Below, in pieces: positions 50,051 through 58,987 of a stretch of 64,000 nucleotides of DNA. Both the position numbers and the translations under genes were made by a program. The DNA is from Actinoplanes sp. M2I2 (GTDB lineage Bacteria; Actinomycetota; Actinomycetes; Mycobacteriales; Micromonosporaceae): NCBI RefSeq assembly GCF_023544445.1, contig NZ_JALPVJ010000020.1, positions 104,211 through 168,210 of the forward strand, written 5' to 3'. Under the pieces are notes generated by a model, which worked only from the letters and a program-made list of their open reading frames with translations, did not search any database and had not been told where the DNA came from. How positions within the stretch are numbered: position 1 is the first letter of the stretch; each line of letters starts with the position of its first letter.

Positions 50051-50799
50051 GGGGAACTCCGGCTGCTGGTGACGGCCTCGAGGGCTTGGAGGACGACGGC
50101 CGTGACCGCGTCCGGCTGGGAGATCATCACGAGGTGGGAGCCGTCGATCTCGGTGATCGCGGCGCCGGCGCGCCGGGCCATCTGCCGGACGACGTCGCTG
50201 CCGGCGACGTGGTCGGCGGTGCCGACCACGGCCCAGACAGGCAGGCTCCGCCACGCGGCCGGTCCGCTGCTCTCCTCGAACGCCGCCGCGGCTATGGGCC
50301 GCTGCGACACCGCGTAGACATCCGACTCCGACCGGGACAGGTCGGCGGTGAACACGGCGTGAAAGCGGGCCGGGTCGATGATGAGCTCGGTCGCCGTGGT
50401 GTCCCGGCCGCTCGGATACCGGCTGGGTTGCACCGCGGTCGTGAGGAGGCTGTCGTTCGACCTCGCCACGATCTCGGTCAGCGACTCGCCCTCGTCCGGC
50501 GCGAAGGCGGCCACATAGACCAGTCCGACGACGTTCGTGGTGAACGGGACGGCGTTGGTGATGATGGCCCCGCCGTAGCAGTGGCCGACGGCGAGCACCG
50601 GACCGGAGATCTGGCTGATGGCGGCGGCCACGTAGGCCGCGTCGGCCGCGAGACCGCGCAACGGGTTGACGACAGCCCGCACCGGTACACCGGCCGCGAG
50701 GAGCCGCCGGAGGACCGGCGCCCAGCTGCCGGCGCCGGCGAAGGCGCCGTGGACGAGGACGACGGTCGGAGGTCTGCTCGCGGACGGGGCGCTGGTCAT
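50047..50799 (-). CDS. Alpha/beta hydrolase with Cys in the nucleophile position
   Basis: This 250-residue protein resembles the esterase/hydroxynitrile-lyase-like alpha/beta hydrolases: LVHGAFAGAGSWAPVL near 15-30, the elbow VGHCYGGAIITNAV at 71-84, DPARFHAVFTADL, VVGTADHVAG and a final EIDGSHLVMISQPDAV with the catalytic His. The residue at the nucleophile position is Cys74 (GHCYGG), where the family nearly always has Ser. A single base separates the two codons. This could mean a dienelactone-hydrolase-like Cys enzyme or loss of activity. It is first in the operon with the kinase and TPR genes. Confidence 0.88.
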   Translation of the reverse strand: MTSAPSASRPPTVVLVHGAFAGAGSWAPVLRRLLAAGVPVRAVVNPLRGLAADAAYVAAAISQISGPVLAVGHCYGGAIITNAVPFTTNVVGLVYVAAFAPDEGESLTEIVARSNDSLLTTAVQPSRYPSGRDTTATELIIDPARFHAVFTADLSRSESDVYAVSQRPIAAAAFEESSGPAAWRSLPVWAVVGTADHVAGSDVVRQMARRAGAAITEIDGSHLVMISQPDAVTAVVLQALEAVTSSRSSP

Positions 50800-50823
50800 G
50801 AGCCTCTCCGGATCGTGTCGGCG

Positions 50824-50845
50824 GGCGGAGCGCTGACGCTCCGCC
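50824..50845 (-). terminator. Terminator after the LAL regulator gene
   Basis: A perfect nine-base stem (GGCGGAGCG, 50824-50832, and CGCTCCGCC, 50837-50845) with a four-base loop lies about 105 bases beyond the stop of the LAL gene and just before the hydrolase start. It could also attenuate read-through into the operon. Confidence 0.65.
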
Positions 50846-50949
50846 GGACCCGGAGGGACAAGACGACTGGCGGCGCGGCCGGGACCTGTCCTTACAGTGG
50901 CACCCCGGTCTTCGGTGTCGCGTACATCAGGTGGTGTATTCGAACACCG

Positions 50950-53688
50950 TCAGCTGCCGGACAGCACGGGGGCGAGTTGTTTGCGGCCGGTCACTCCGAG
51001 CTTGGCGTAGACGCGGTGCAGATGGGTGCTGACCGTGCTCGCGGCCAGGAACAGCTGCTCGGCGATCTCCGGGTTGGTCAGGCCGGACGCCGCGAGCTGG
51101 GCGATCTGCAGCTCCTGCGGGGTCAGCGTCCGGGCCGCGGACGGGGTCCGGCGGGGGTGCTCACCCGAGGCCCGGAGCTCTTTGCGGGCCCGTTCGGCCC
51201 ACGGCTCGGTGCCCAGGGCCTGGAAGACCTGCTGGGCCGCGCGGAGCTGCCCGCGGGAGTCCGTCACCCGATGATGGCGGCGCAGCCAGGCGCCGTAGGC
51301 CAGCTGCAGCCGGGCCCGTTCGAACGGGAAGTCCGCGGAGATCCGGGGGAGCGCGGCGACGAAGGCCGCGTCGGCTTCGTCGTCCGGGGCCAGCAGCGCC
51401 GAGGCGTAGGCGAGACTCGCCTCCAGGACGGGCCAGCCCGCCTTGGCCGCGATCGGCTCGCACTCGGCGGTGACGGCGCGGAGCCGGTCGTACCCTCCGG
51501 AGAGGGCGGCCGCCTCGGCCAGATGCGGCACGGCCCACAACCGGGCGAACTCGTGATAGTGCAGGTCGGCCGGATCGAACAGGGTGCTGAGCTCGTCGAG
51601 CGCCGCCGCGGGACGCCCGGCGGCGAGGTGGGCCACCCCGCGGACCAGCGCGACCTGGCACACCATGAGGCGGGCGCCGAAGGCGAGCATCTGCCGTTCG
51701 ATCTCGTCCGCCGTCGCCAGGGCGCTGCTGTCGTCGCCGCTGAGCGCCTGGGCGAACGCCACCAGCAGCCGGCCCTCGATCTGCCAGGTCGGCTGGTTGG
51801 TCTCGAGCGCCGTCCGGTGGACCTCCTCGGCCGAGGTCAGGGTGAGGTGCACATCGCCGAGCAGGGCCGCGACGAGGGCCTGGGAGCCCAGCAGCTGGGG
51901 CAGCAAGGCCAGCAGACCCTGCCGCCGGATCGACGCGATCCCGGTCCTCAGGAAGGCGAGCGACGAGCGCAGGTCGCCGATGGCACTGGCCGCCGTGCCT
52001 AGGTATTGCGCCGCGACGACGTCCGGCGAGGGGGCCAGCAGCATCCGGCGGATGCGGTCGAGCGACACCCGCCCGTGCTCGATCGGGGAGACCATGGCGA
52101 TCACGCTGATGAAGCGGGGGTCCGATTCGGGCAGACCCATCTCCTCGACGACCCGCACGATCTGCTCCCGCACGGGCCGGCCGAGATCGGCCCACCAGCA
52201 GACGGCGCTCACCGTGGCCAGTCCGTGCAGGGCGAGCTCCGTGCGGCCCTGGGCCTGCAGCTCGACCGCGAGACCGGTCAGCAGGGCGAGCGCCTGGTCG
52301 TAGGGCCAGTGGAAGCCGATGGAATTCTGCCGCAGCCACTCCAGTTCGGTCCGCTCGACCGGCTCGAGCTGATCTTCGTCGATGCTCTCGAGCGTGTTCC
52401 GCACCTTGGCGAACTGACTGAAGTTGAGCCCGGCGTGCGCGGCCCGCAGGAGCCGTCGCGCGCGCGTCGGCCCGTCCGGTGACAGCTGCGCCGAGCGTTC
52501 CCAGGCCCGCTGGGCCGAGCCGGACGAACCGGCCTGGTCGGCCCGCTCGGCCAGGCGGGCCAGGCGATCGGCCACGCCGGCATCGGTGTCGACGGTCGCG
52601 GCGGCCAGATGCCAGACCTGCCGGGCCTCCTGGCCGTCCAGGACCGCGGCGATGGCGGCGTGCGTGGCCAGCCGGACCGGGGCCGAGGCCGACCGGGCGA
52701 CGGACCACCGGATCAGCGGGTGCCGGAATCGCACCATCTCCTTGTCGGCGACGAGCAGCCCGGCGGTGACGGCCGGCGCGAGGTCCTCCGCGGTCACGTT
52801 CTGCCCATGGAGGCCGTGCGCGACGGTGAGCACCTCGCCCAGGTCGACCGCGTCGTCGAGGGCGGCGATCAGGATCAGGGACCGGGTCACCATCGGCAGG
52901 CGTGAGATGGTGAGCGCGTACGTGCGTTCCAGACGTTCGGTGAGCGGCAGGTCCTGGACCGTGAGATCGCCGGCCCCCATCTGACCGGCCGCGAAGCCGA
53001 GCTCGAACAGGCCGAGGGGGTTGCCGGCGGCCTCACGGAGCACGCGTTGCGTCAGGGCCGGCGTCAATTCCGGCGCGACCGTCCGGAGCAGAGCGAGGGC
53101 TGCTTCGGCGGACAGCGGCTCGAGCCGGTGCTCGGGCAGGCCGGCGCCGGACAGCCGTGATGCGGACTCCTCGCCGTCCCGCATGCCCAGGAGCAGGCAG
53201 ACCTTGTCATCGGCCAGGCGGCGACCGACGAACGCGAGGATGTCCCAGCTCTCCTGATCGAGCCACTGCGCGTCGTCGACGATCAGCACCCGTCCCGGAC
53301 CGGCGGACGTGGTGACGCCGGTGAGGGCCGCCCGGGCCAATTGATAGCTCTCGGCCGGACTGTCGGGTTCGCCCGCCCGGCCGAGAGCAGCCTCCCACCG
53401 GCTTCGCCACGCGGCCGGCCCGCTCGACAGCAGGCTTCCCAGAAGCTGATCGACGCCGGTGTAGGGCAGGCGCGTCTCGGTCGGGACCGCGGTCACGGCG
53501 AGGACGGACATTCCCCGTTCCCGGGCTTGCTCCCCGGCCAGGCGCAGGAGCGCCGACTTGCCGATCCCGGCGTCCCCGCGCAGCACCAGGGTCGAGCCGC
53601 TCGACAACCGGGCGCGTTCCAGCATCTCCAGCAGCAGACTATGCTCGTGAGCGCGGCCGAACAGTTCCACCTCGTCGTCGTCGCGCAA
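50950..53688 (-). CDS. LAL-type LuxR transcriptional regulator
   Basis: This 912-residue regulator of the large ATP-binding LuxR kind has an N-terminal AAA/NACHT-like ATPase with Walker A RGDAGIGKSALL at 37-48 and Walker B RVLIVDDAQWLD near 134. A long helical TPR-like middle (about 350-820) follows, and a C-terminal LuxR helix-turn-helix (LTPQELQIAQLAASGLTNPE, IAEQLFLAASTVSTHLHRVY) in the last 70 residues. Such proteins often activate secondary-metabolite or sugar-use genes. It lies upstream of the hydrolase-kinase-TPR operon on the same strand, separated by a hairpin. Confidence 0.92.
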   Translation of the reverse strand: MRDDDEVELFGRAHEHSLLLEMLERARLSSGSTLVLRGDAGIGKSALLRLAGEQARERGMSVLAVTAVPTETRLPYTGVDQLLGSLLSSGPAAWRSRWEAALGRAGEPDSPAESYQLARAALTGVTTSAGPGRVLIVDDAQWLDQESWDILAFVGRRLADDKVCLLLGMRDGEESASRLSGAGLPEHRLEPLSAEAALALLRTVAPELTPALTQRVLREAAGNPLGLFELGFAAGQMGAGDLTVQDLPLTERLERTYALTISRLPMVTRSLILIAALDDAVDLGEVLTVAHGLHGQNVTAEDLAPAVTAGLLVADKEMVRFRHPLIRWSVARSASAPVRLATHAAIAAVLDGQEARQVWHLAAATVDTDAGVADRLARLAERADQAGSSGSAQRAWERSAQLSPDGPTRARRLLRAAHAGLNFSQFAKVRNTLESIDEDQLEPVERTELEWLRQNSIGFHWPYDQALALLTGLAVELQAQGRTELALHGLATVSAVCWWADLGRPVREQIVRVVEEMGLPESDPRFISVIAMVSPIEHGRVSLDRIRRMLLAPSPDVVAAQYLGTAASAIGDLRSSLAFLRTGIASIRRQGLLALLPQLLGSQALVAALLGDVHLTLTSAEEVHRTALETNQPTWQIEGRLLVAFAQALSGDDSSALATADEIERQMLAFGARLMVCQVALVRGVAHLAAGRPAAALDELSTLFDPADLHYHEFARLWAVPHLAEAAALSGGYDRLRAVTAECEPIAAKAGWPVLEASLAYASALLAPDDEADAAFVAALPRISADFPFERARLQLAYGAWLRRHHRVTDSRGQLRAAQQVFQALGTEPWAERARKELRASGEHPRRTPSAARTLTPQELQIAQLAASGLTNPEIAEQLFLAASTVSTHLHRVYAKLGVTGRKQLAPVLSGS

Positions 53689-53855
53689 ACCGGCCCCCTG
53701 GCACGCCCCTCGAGTCTGAGCAGCGTACCAACGCCTTCACCGGCGGTGTGGATCACGAACTGACGGTGCCCGCACACACCGGCAGCGGCGTCGTCCGCGC
53801 AGCCGGACGTATCCGACCTATCCCCTCTGGCTCCGCCCCGGCCTGCCGCGCCGGT

Positions 53856-53884
53856 CCCGGCCGAGCCCTCGAGGCTCGGTCGGG
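53856..53884 (-). terminator. Terminator after the DUF998 gene
   Basis: A 12-base stem with one mismatch (CCCGGCCGAGCC, 53856-53867, and GGCTCGGTCGGG, 53873-53884) and a five-base loop sits 18 bases beyond the DUF998 stop on the minus strand. The remainder of 53689-53855 shows no recognisable site. Confidence 0.65.
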
Positions 53885-53901
53885 GTCGCGAAGCCGGCGA
53901 G

Positions 53902-54603
53902 TCAGTTGCTTGTGGGTGCGGTGTTCGTGGTTGCGCTGGTCGTGGCAACGCGAGGAGCGCCGGCCCGGCTGCGGAGCAGCGCGGCGGCGACCGCGAGTTG
54001 CCAGATGACGATGGTGTAGACCGAGCCGCGTTCGATGGCGCCGGAGGGCAGGCCGGCGTTGAAGGTGAGGAAGAGGGCGGTTACGGAGATCAGGCCGAAT
54101 GTTCCGAGGACGATGCTGACGAGGCCGATCAGTCGTGTCGGGGAGGTTTTTCGCCAGTGGAGGCCCAGGACGAGGGCGAGCACGTTGCCGCCGAGGATGG
54201 CCAGCGTTGCTCCGGTGAAGTGCAGGGGGAGCGTGCCGTTCTGTTGTGCTTGCAGGGAGCCGTGGAAGGTGCCGACCAGGATGTAGCCGATCATGGTCAC
54301 GATGCCCGTTACGGCGGTGAAGGTTCGGGGCCGCCCGTTGAGCGTCCGTGACAGCAGGACGGTGGCGATCCCGAAGAGGATGCCCTGAACGATGAATCCG
54401 GTGTTCATGACCACGTGCAGGGGTGAGTCGAGCTGTCGGCCTTGGAAGACGCCGGCGGTTGCGGATCCGAGGTCGCTGATCCAGTTGTCGGCGTAGCTGT
54501 AGTCAGGCGATTTCCAGGCCGCGGCGGCGATCGCTTCGGCGACGAGGTAGATCACCGGGCCCAGCAGGAAGGCGGCAGCCGCGAGGAAGCGGGTCCTGTT
54601 CAC
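53902..54603 (-). CDS. DUF998-family membrane protein
   Basis: This 233-residue protein has six spans (about 5-25, 62-84, 95-112, 128-148, 158-180 and 190-208) and the DUF998 phrases LLGPVIYLVAEAIAAAAW, YSYADNWISDLGSAT, NTGFIVQGILFGIA and LVGTFHGS. Family function is unknown. The C-terminal tail is rich in Thr, Ser and Ala. It stands alone; a TetR gene ends 77 bases upstream on the same strand, so read-through is possible. Confidence 0.85.
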   Translation of the reverse strand: MNRTRFLAAAAFLLGPVIYLVAEAIAAAAWKSPDYSYADNWISDLGSATAGVFQGRQLDSPLHVVMNTGFIVQGILFGIATVLLSRTLNGRPRTFTAVTGIVTMIGYILVGTFHGSLQAQQNGTLPLHFTGATLAILGGNVLALVLGLHWRKTSPTRLIGLVSIVLGTFGLISVTALFLTFNAGLPSGAIERGSVYTIVIWQLAVAAALLRSRAGAPRVATTSATTNTAPTSN

Positions 54604-54679
54604 GATGTGTCCTGTTCCGGTCCAGAATGATTGGTCGGTCAGACTCGAAGGGGTGCCTGGGCTTTTCGTCGACGATCCG

Positions 54680-55285
54680 TCAGCGCGCGAGGCTGCTGCT
54701 GCTGGAGGTTTGGGCGGTGATGTTCTGCAGGCCGCGGTCGAGAAAGCTGATCATCCAGGTGAAGCTGTCGTCGACGGAGGCGTCGATCTGGAACCCGCCA
54801 GCTGCTTCCTGGGTCGAGAACCCGTGCAGGGCGCTGCGGAGCATCCGCAGAGCGTGGATCTCCTGACCGGAGTCCAGGTGGTAGCCGCGCAGCATGGCCG
54901 CCCAGGAGGCGACGACCCGTTCGACGGCGGGGATGATCGGGTCGTCGGGTCCGGTCGGGCGGGACGAAGCAGCATCGGCGGCCGCGTACTGGCCGGGGTG
55001 TTCGAGCACGTAGGTCCGCATCGCCTGGGCGCCGGCGGCGAGGGCGTCGCTGCCGGCCCGGCCCTGGATGGCGTCGCGAATGGCGTCAGCGAACTGGGCC
55101 ATGGCCCGGACCGCGATGCGGTGGACCAGGTCGGCCTGGCTGGTGATGTGTTTGTAGAGCGCGGGGGTCTTGACTCCGAGCCGTTCGGCGAGCAGGCCCA
55201 TGCTGAGGTTCTCGAAGCCGATCTCGTCGATCAGGGCGGCGCCGGCCTCGGTGACTGACAGCGGGGTGAGCCGGGCCCTAGGCAT
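54680..55285 (-). CDS. TetR-family regulator linked to a hydrolase
   Basis: This 201-residue protein has a TetR helix-turn-helix (AGAALIDEIGFENLSMGLLA, ERLGVKTPALYKHITSQADL, residues 13-57) and a C-terminal domain of the WHG/TetR_C_33 kind (SRPTGPDDPIIPAVERVVAS, LHGFSTQEAAGGFQI). The start at 55285 overlaps the end of the hydrolase gene by eight bases; a longer frame would be antisense-like. It is co-transcribed with the hydrolase, so the regulator is downstream of its likely target. The inverted repeat at 56133-56169 is the probable operator. Confidence 0.9.
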   Translation of the reverse strand: MPRARLTPLSVTEAGAALIDEIGFENLSMGLLAERLGVKTPALYKHITSQADLVHRIAVRAMAQFADAIRDAIQGRAGSDALAAGAQAMRTYVLEHPGQYAAADAASSRPTGPDDPIIPAVERVVASWAAMLRGYHLDSGQEIHALRMLRSALHGFSTQEAAGGFQIDASVDDSFTWMISFLDRGLQNITAQTSSSSSLAR

Positions 55286-56114
55286 TGGCCAGCGTCTTGT
55301 CGAGGAAGGGCCGGGCCAGCGCGAGGACCTGATCCGGTGTCTGGGCGTGCAGGTAATGGCCGGCGCCCTCGATGACGGCGAGCTCACCGAGACCGGCGGG
55401 CAGGTCAGCGATGATCTTGTCACCCTCGGCGCGGGGGTCGGCCCAGTCGGGGTCGAGGCTGCCCTCGACGACCAGGACCGGGCAGGTGACCTTGGCCAGC
55501 TGCGCGCCGGCGTCGCTCGGGCTGGTCTTGCACATGGCCTGCAGGACCTTCATCCGGCCGGGCTCACTCAGCTTCGCTTCGATCCGCGTCAGTTCGGCGT
55601 CCCAGTCGGCCGGCTTGACCGGATACGCCACGTCGAGGTACTTCTTCCAGCTCGCCAGACTTCCTAGGACCATGACCTGCGCCATCTGGCTGTAACCGGT
55701 CCGGAAGCGTTTCACCCGCATCAGCCCGCCGAGGTCGAAGGGCTGTACGCGGGTGAACGGCGCCAGCTCGATGACGCCGTTGATCAGGTCGGGCGCGGTG
55801 GCTGCCGCGATGGTCGCCGCGCCGCCGCTGATCGAGTGGCCGATGATCACGGCGGGGCCGCCGAGGTGGCGCACGACGGCGACGAGGTCGCCCGCGATGT
55901 CGGTGCGGCTGTAGCCGTCCCAGCCCAGGCCGGAGTCGCCGCAGCCGCGGAGGTCCACGTTGGCGACCCGGTACCCGGCGTCGGCCAGGGCCGGAGCGAG
56001 GAAACGGTAGGAGTGCCGACTGTCGCCGATGCCGTGCGCCAGGACGACGAGGGGGCCCCGCCCGGACACTTCATAGGCGAGGTTGTTGCCGGCGATGCTC
56101 AACGACTCGGTCAT
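55278..56114 (-). CDS. Alpha/beta hydrolase
   Basis: This 278-residue alpha/beta hydrolase has the HGIGDSRHSYRFLAPALADA oxyanion region near 30-49, DLRGCGDSG near 60, the nucleophile elbow VIGHSISGGAA with Ser near 92, the acid in VVEGSLDPDWADP and His in IEGAGHYLHAQTPDQV. All catalytic residues are present. It has a cap domain in the middle (about 120-195), like epoxide hydrolase or haloalkane dehalogenase relatives. The start at 56114 lies just after the operator region. It is followed by its probable TetR repressor in the same operon. Confidence 0.9.
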   Translation of the reverse strand: MTESLSIAGNNLAYEVSGRGPLVVLAHGIGDSRHSYRFLAPALADAGYRVANVDLRGCGDSGLGWDGYSRTDIAGDLVAVVRHLGGPAVIIGHSISGGAATIAAATAPDLINGVIELAPFTRVQPFDLGGLMRVKRFRTGYSQMAQVMVLGSLASWKKYLDVAYPVKPADWDAELTRIEAKLSEPGRMKVLQAMCKTSPSDAGAQLAKVTCPVLVVEGSLDPDWADPRAEGDKIIADLPAGLGELAVIEGAGHYLHAQTPDQVLALARPFLDKTLANA

Positions 56115-56132
56115 GACGACCTCCACAGAATT

Positions 56133-56169
56133 GGTTAACGGCGCTTGCTGTAGGTTAAAGCCGTTAACC
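56133..56169 (-). promoter_or_regulatory. Ten-base perfect inverted repeat upstream of the hydrolase/tetR operon
   Basis: GGTTAACGGC (56133-56142) and GCCGTTAACC (56160-56169) flank 17 bases that include a further GGTTAA (56153-56158). Centre spacing and location at the promoter suggest the operator of the TetR protein encoded in this operon. Confidence 0.65.
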
Positions 56170-56229
56170 ATGAAGGTCAAGCGATCTTCGTCGACGTCTC
56201 CTCTCCCCGGCGCCGTCGGCGAACCAGCC

Positions 56230-57255
56230 CTAGCCTCGGACGGGTTCGCCGAGCGTGGCCCGGTGGGCCGCGACGGCGGTCCGGGTCTCCTCGGCGATCA
56301 GGTCGCCGTTGATCACCGCGCCGGCCATCAGACCGGCGGCGGCCGAGGAGATGACCTGGGCCATCGGGTTGGCGACGTTGCCGGCGACCCAGACCCCGGG
56401 CACCTCGGTCGCGCCGTTCGGGTCGGCCGGCACGTGGGTGGCGACGACGACGTCACCCATCCGCATCTCGGCCACCGGCAGCCCCAGGTCGCTGAGCAGA
56501 GCGGCGTTGGCCGCGAAGAACGGGGCGACGACCAGCGCCTGCAGCGGAACCGTCTCGCCGGAACTCAGCCGGACTCCGCTCAACCGGTCGTCGTCGTCGA
56601 TGACGAGCTCGACCACTTCCCCCTCGGCCACGGTGATGCCGCGGGCGGCCAGTTGCTCGGCCTGCTCCGGGCCCGGCTTCGGGCCGGTGTGGGTGAACAG
56701 GGTCACCGTGTCGCTGAGCTGCCGGAACATCTGCGCCTGGTGCAGCCCGCCGGCCGCGCCGGCCAGGACCCCGATCGCCTGGTCGCGCACCTCCCAGCCG
56801 TGGCAGTACGGGCAGTGCAGGACGTCGCGCCCCCAGCGCCCGGCCAGGCCGGGCACCGAGGGCAGCTCGTCGGACAGGCCGGTGGTCACCAGCAGCCGCC
56901 GCGCGGCGACGGTGGGGCCGTCCTGCACGTCGACGAGGAACCCGTCCTCCGGCGACGAGTCGGTGCCCGGCTGCCGGGGCCGGGCCGGGCGCAGGGCGGT
57001 GACGCGTCCGTCGAGCACGTGGGCGCCGTAGCCGATGGCCTCCGCGCGTCCGTCGGCCAGCAGCTGCGCCGGCGCCACGCCCTCGCGCCCGAGGTAGTTG
57101 TGGGCGTGGCCCGCCGTGGCGTTGCGGGGCTCGCCGGCGTCGATGACCAGGACGCTGCGCCGCGAGCGGGCCAGGGCCACCGCCCCGCTCAGCCCGGCCG
57201 GTCCGCCGCCCACGATCACCACGTCGTACTTCTCGCTTACCTGCTGCGTTGTCAC
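56230..57255 (-). CDS. Thioredoxin reductase-like FAD/NAD(P) oxidoreductase
   Basis: This 341-residue flavoprotein has the FAD motif GGGPAG at 16-21, the NADP-domain redox pair Cys148-Pro-Tyr-Cys151 in HCPYCHGWEV and a final WVAGNVANPMAQVISSAAAG. The NADP-binding segment (IGVLAGAAGGLHQAQMFRQL) lacks the usual GxGxxA pattern, so it may not reduce thioredoxin efficiently; relatives serve as disulfide oxidases in dithiol metabolite biosynthesis (GliT/HlmI-like). I chose the GTG at 57255 because CAGGAGGGG lies upstream and the first strand begins there. No thioredoxin gene is adjacent. Confidence 0.88.
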   Translation of the reverse strand: MTTQQVSEKYDVVIVGGGPAGLSGAVALARSRRSVLVIDAGEPRNATAGHAHNYLGREGVAPAQLLADGRAEAIGYGAHVLDGRVTALRPARPRQPGTDSSPEDGFLVDVQDGPTVAARRLLVTTGLSDELPSVPGLAGRWGRDVLHCPYCHGWEVRDQAIGVLAGAAGGLHQAQMFRQLSDTVTLFTHTGPKPGPEQAEQLAARGITVAEGEVVELVIDDDDRLSGVRLSSGETVPLQALVVAPFFAANAALLSDLGLPVAEMRMGDVVVATHVPADPNGATEVPGVWVAGNVANPMAQVISSAAAGLMAGAVINGDLIAEETRTAVAAHRATLGEPVRG

Positions 57256-57365
57256 GCCGGCCCCCTCCTGCCGCGGTGCCGGATGCCCCGCGTCGAGACC
57301 GACAGTGCATCGCACCTCGCACGATGGCCAACAACCTTTGCGGAAACGGCAAATTCCGGAGGGTC

Positions 57366-58916
57366 TCAGCGGTTGGTGATCGCGACGTTGTCGAAGTCGG
57401 CTGCGGCGTTGTAGACGCGCACCCCCGAAGCGCCCGCGGCGTACGTACCGTCCGTGACCGTGATCCTCGGGTTTGCCAGGTCATCGACGAAGACCTTGAG
57501 GGAGCTGCCGACCGCCTCGACGCGCAGGTGATACCGCGTCCCCGGGGTGATGGACAGGGAGGCGGCGCCCAGCCGGGTCCAGTTGTTGTCGGCCTTGCCC
57601 AGCACGACCTGGCCCGCCGGGGAGATGCCCGCGTAGTAGCCGCGGTAGCTGTCGGTGCCGACGGCGGGGGAGGTGGCCCGGAAGACCAGGCCGGCGTCGC
57701 CCCCGGTGGAGGTGACCGTGACGTCGGCGTCGTACACCGCGTTCGTGTGGTTGTCGGTCAGCAGGGATTTGCCGCCGTAGGAGTGCTGGGCCCGGTACTG
57801 CCCGCCGGTGGCTGTCCAGGACCCGCCGTACGTCTTCCAGCCGACCCCGTTGTTGTCGTCGAAGTTGTCCTTGACCAGCATCTTGATCCGCTGGATGGTG
57901 CCGTCGGCGTTGAACTGCATCCGGTCGTACGCCAGGAACCGGGCGTTGCCGTCGGTCTCGCCCAGCGGCCGGCGGTGATAGAACGTGTACCAGGTGTCGG
58001 AGCCCGGGATGTTCAGGACCGCGTTGTGGCCCGCGCCCCGAGCCACCGCGGCGTCCTGCGCGAGGATCTTGTCGAGACGCCGGAACGGCCCGATGGGGGA
58101 GTCCGACATGGCGTAGGCGACGGAGTAATCGGGACCGGTCCAGCCGCCCTCGGACCACATCAGGTAGTACGTGCCGTTGCGCTTGAGCATCTGCGGGCCC
58201 TCGACGTAGCCGGCCGGGGTGATCTCCTTGTGGACGGTGCCGTCGGGGAACGTGCCGAGGCTCGTCATGTCGCTGTTCAGCCGGGCGACGTTGGCGTGCC
58301 CGTGGCCGCCGTAGTAGATGTAGGCCTGCCCGTCGTCGTCGATGAACACGTCCTGGTCGATCGGCTGTGCCCCGTTGAAGAAACGATCGATGAGCGGCCG
58401 GCCGATGGCGTCCACGTAGGGACCCTCGGGCCGGTCCGCGACCGCGACGCCGATGCCACCGAGCTCGGCGGCGCTCTGGATGTCGTTCGCCGCGAAGTAC
58501 AGGTAGTACCGGCCGTTGCGCTGGATCGGCGCGGGCGCCCAGACCGCCTCCTTCGCCCAGGAGACGTTCGCGGTGGTCAGCACGTTCGGGTGCTTGGTCC
58601 AGCTGACGAGGTCGGCCGAGGAGAAGGCGTCCAGGTACGTCTGCTCGGCGTAGCTGCGCGAGGAGGTCGGGAAGACCCAGTACCGGTCGTTGTAGATCGC
58701 CACGTCGGGGTCGGCGTACCGGCCGTCGACGAAGGGATTGCCCGCCTCCGCGGTCGAGTAGGCGGGCGGCGCCGCGGTCGAGTGGGCGGGCGGCGCCGCG
58801 GTCGAGTAGGCGGGCGGCGCCGCGGTCGAGTAGGCGGGCGGCGCCGCGAGGGCCGGGACGGCGAGCAGGGCGGCCAGGGCCGCGGCGACAGTTCCCACGA
58901 GTTCCTCCATCGACAT
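57366..58916 (-). CDS. Secreted glycoside hydrolase family 43 protein
   Basis: This 516-residue protein has a signal peptide (about 1-24) followed by four copies of AAPPAYST or AAPPAHST, then a five-blade GH43 domain (about 58-350). The catalytic base Asp69 is in YADPDVAIYN, the pKa-modulating Asp in PIDQDVFIDDDGQ and the general acid Glu in GYVEGPQML. A C-terminal LamG-like or concanavalin-like domain (about 355-515) follows. It acts outside the cell on xylan- or arabinan-type chains; which linkage is not decided. The terminal codons before the signal peptide allow a start at 58916 or 58910. Confidence 0.9.
   Translation of the reverse strand: MSMEELVGTVAAALAALLAVPALAAPPAYSTAAPPAYSTAAPPAHSTAAPPAYSTAEAGNPFVDGRYADPDVAIYNDRYWVFPTSSRSYAEQTYLDAFSSADLVSWTKHPNVLTTANVSWAKEAVWAPAPIQRNGRYYLYFAANDIQSAAELGGIGVAVADRPEGPYVDAIGRPLIDRFFNGAQPIDQDVFIDDDGQAYIYYGGHGHANVARLNSDMTSLGTFPDGTVHKEITPAGYVEGPQMLKRNGTYYLMWSEGGWTGPDYSVAYAMSDSPIGPFRRLDKILAQDAAVARGAGHNAVLNIPGSDTWYTFYHRRPLGETDGNARFLAYDRMQFNADGTIQRIKMLVKDNFDDNNGVGWKTYGGSWTATGGQYRAQHSYGGKSLLTDNHTNAVYDADVTVTSTGGDAGLVFRATSPAVGTDSYRGYYAGISPAGQVVLGKADNNWTRLGAASLSITPGTRYHLRVEAVGSSLKVFVDDLANPRITVTDGTYAAGASGVRVYNAAADFDNVAITNR
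58752..58850. repeat. 24-base tandem repeat in the GH43 gene
   Basis: Four copies of a 24-base unit containing GTCGAGTAGGCGGGCGGC (one copy with GTGGG) encode the linker AAPPAYST/AAPPAHST between signal peptide and catalytic domain. Confidence 0.85.
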
Positions 58917-58987
58917 CCAACGATGAATGATGAAGCTTGTTTACTGGTGTGGGAACCTGTCGTCAAGTGGTGCGGCCTGATCGCGCC

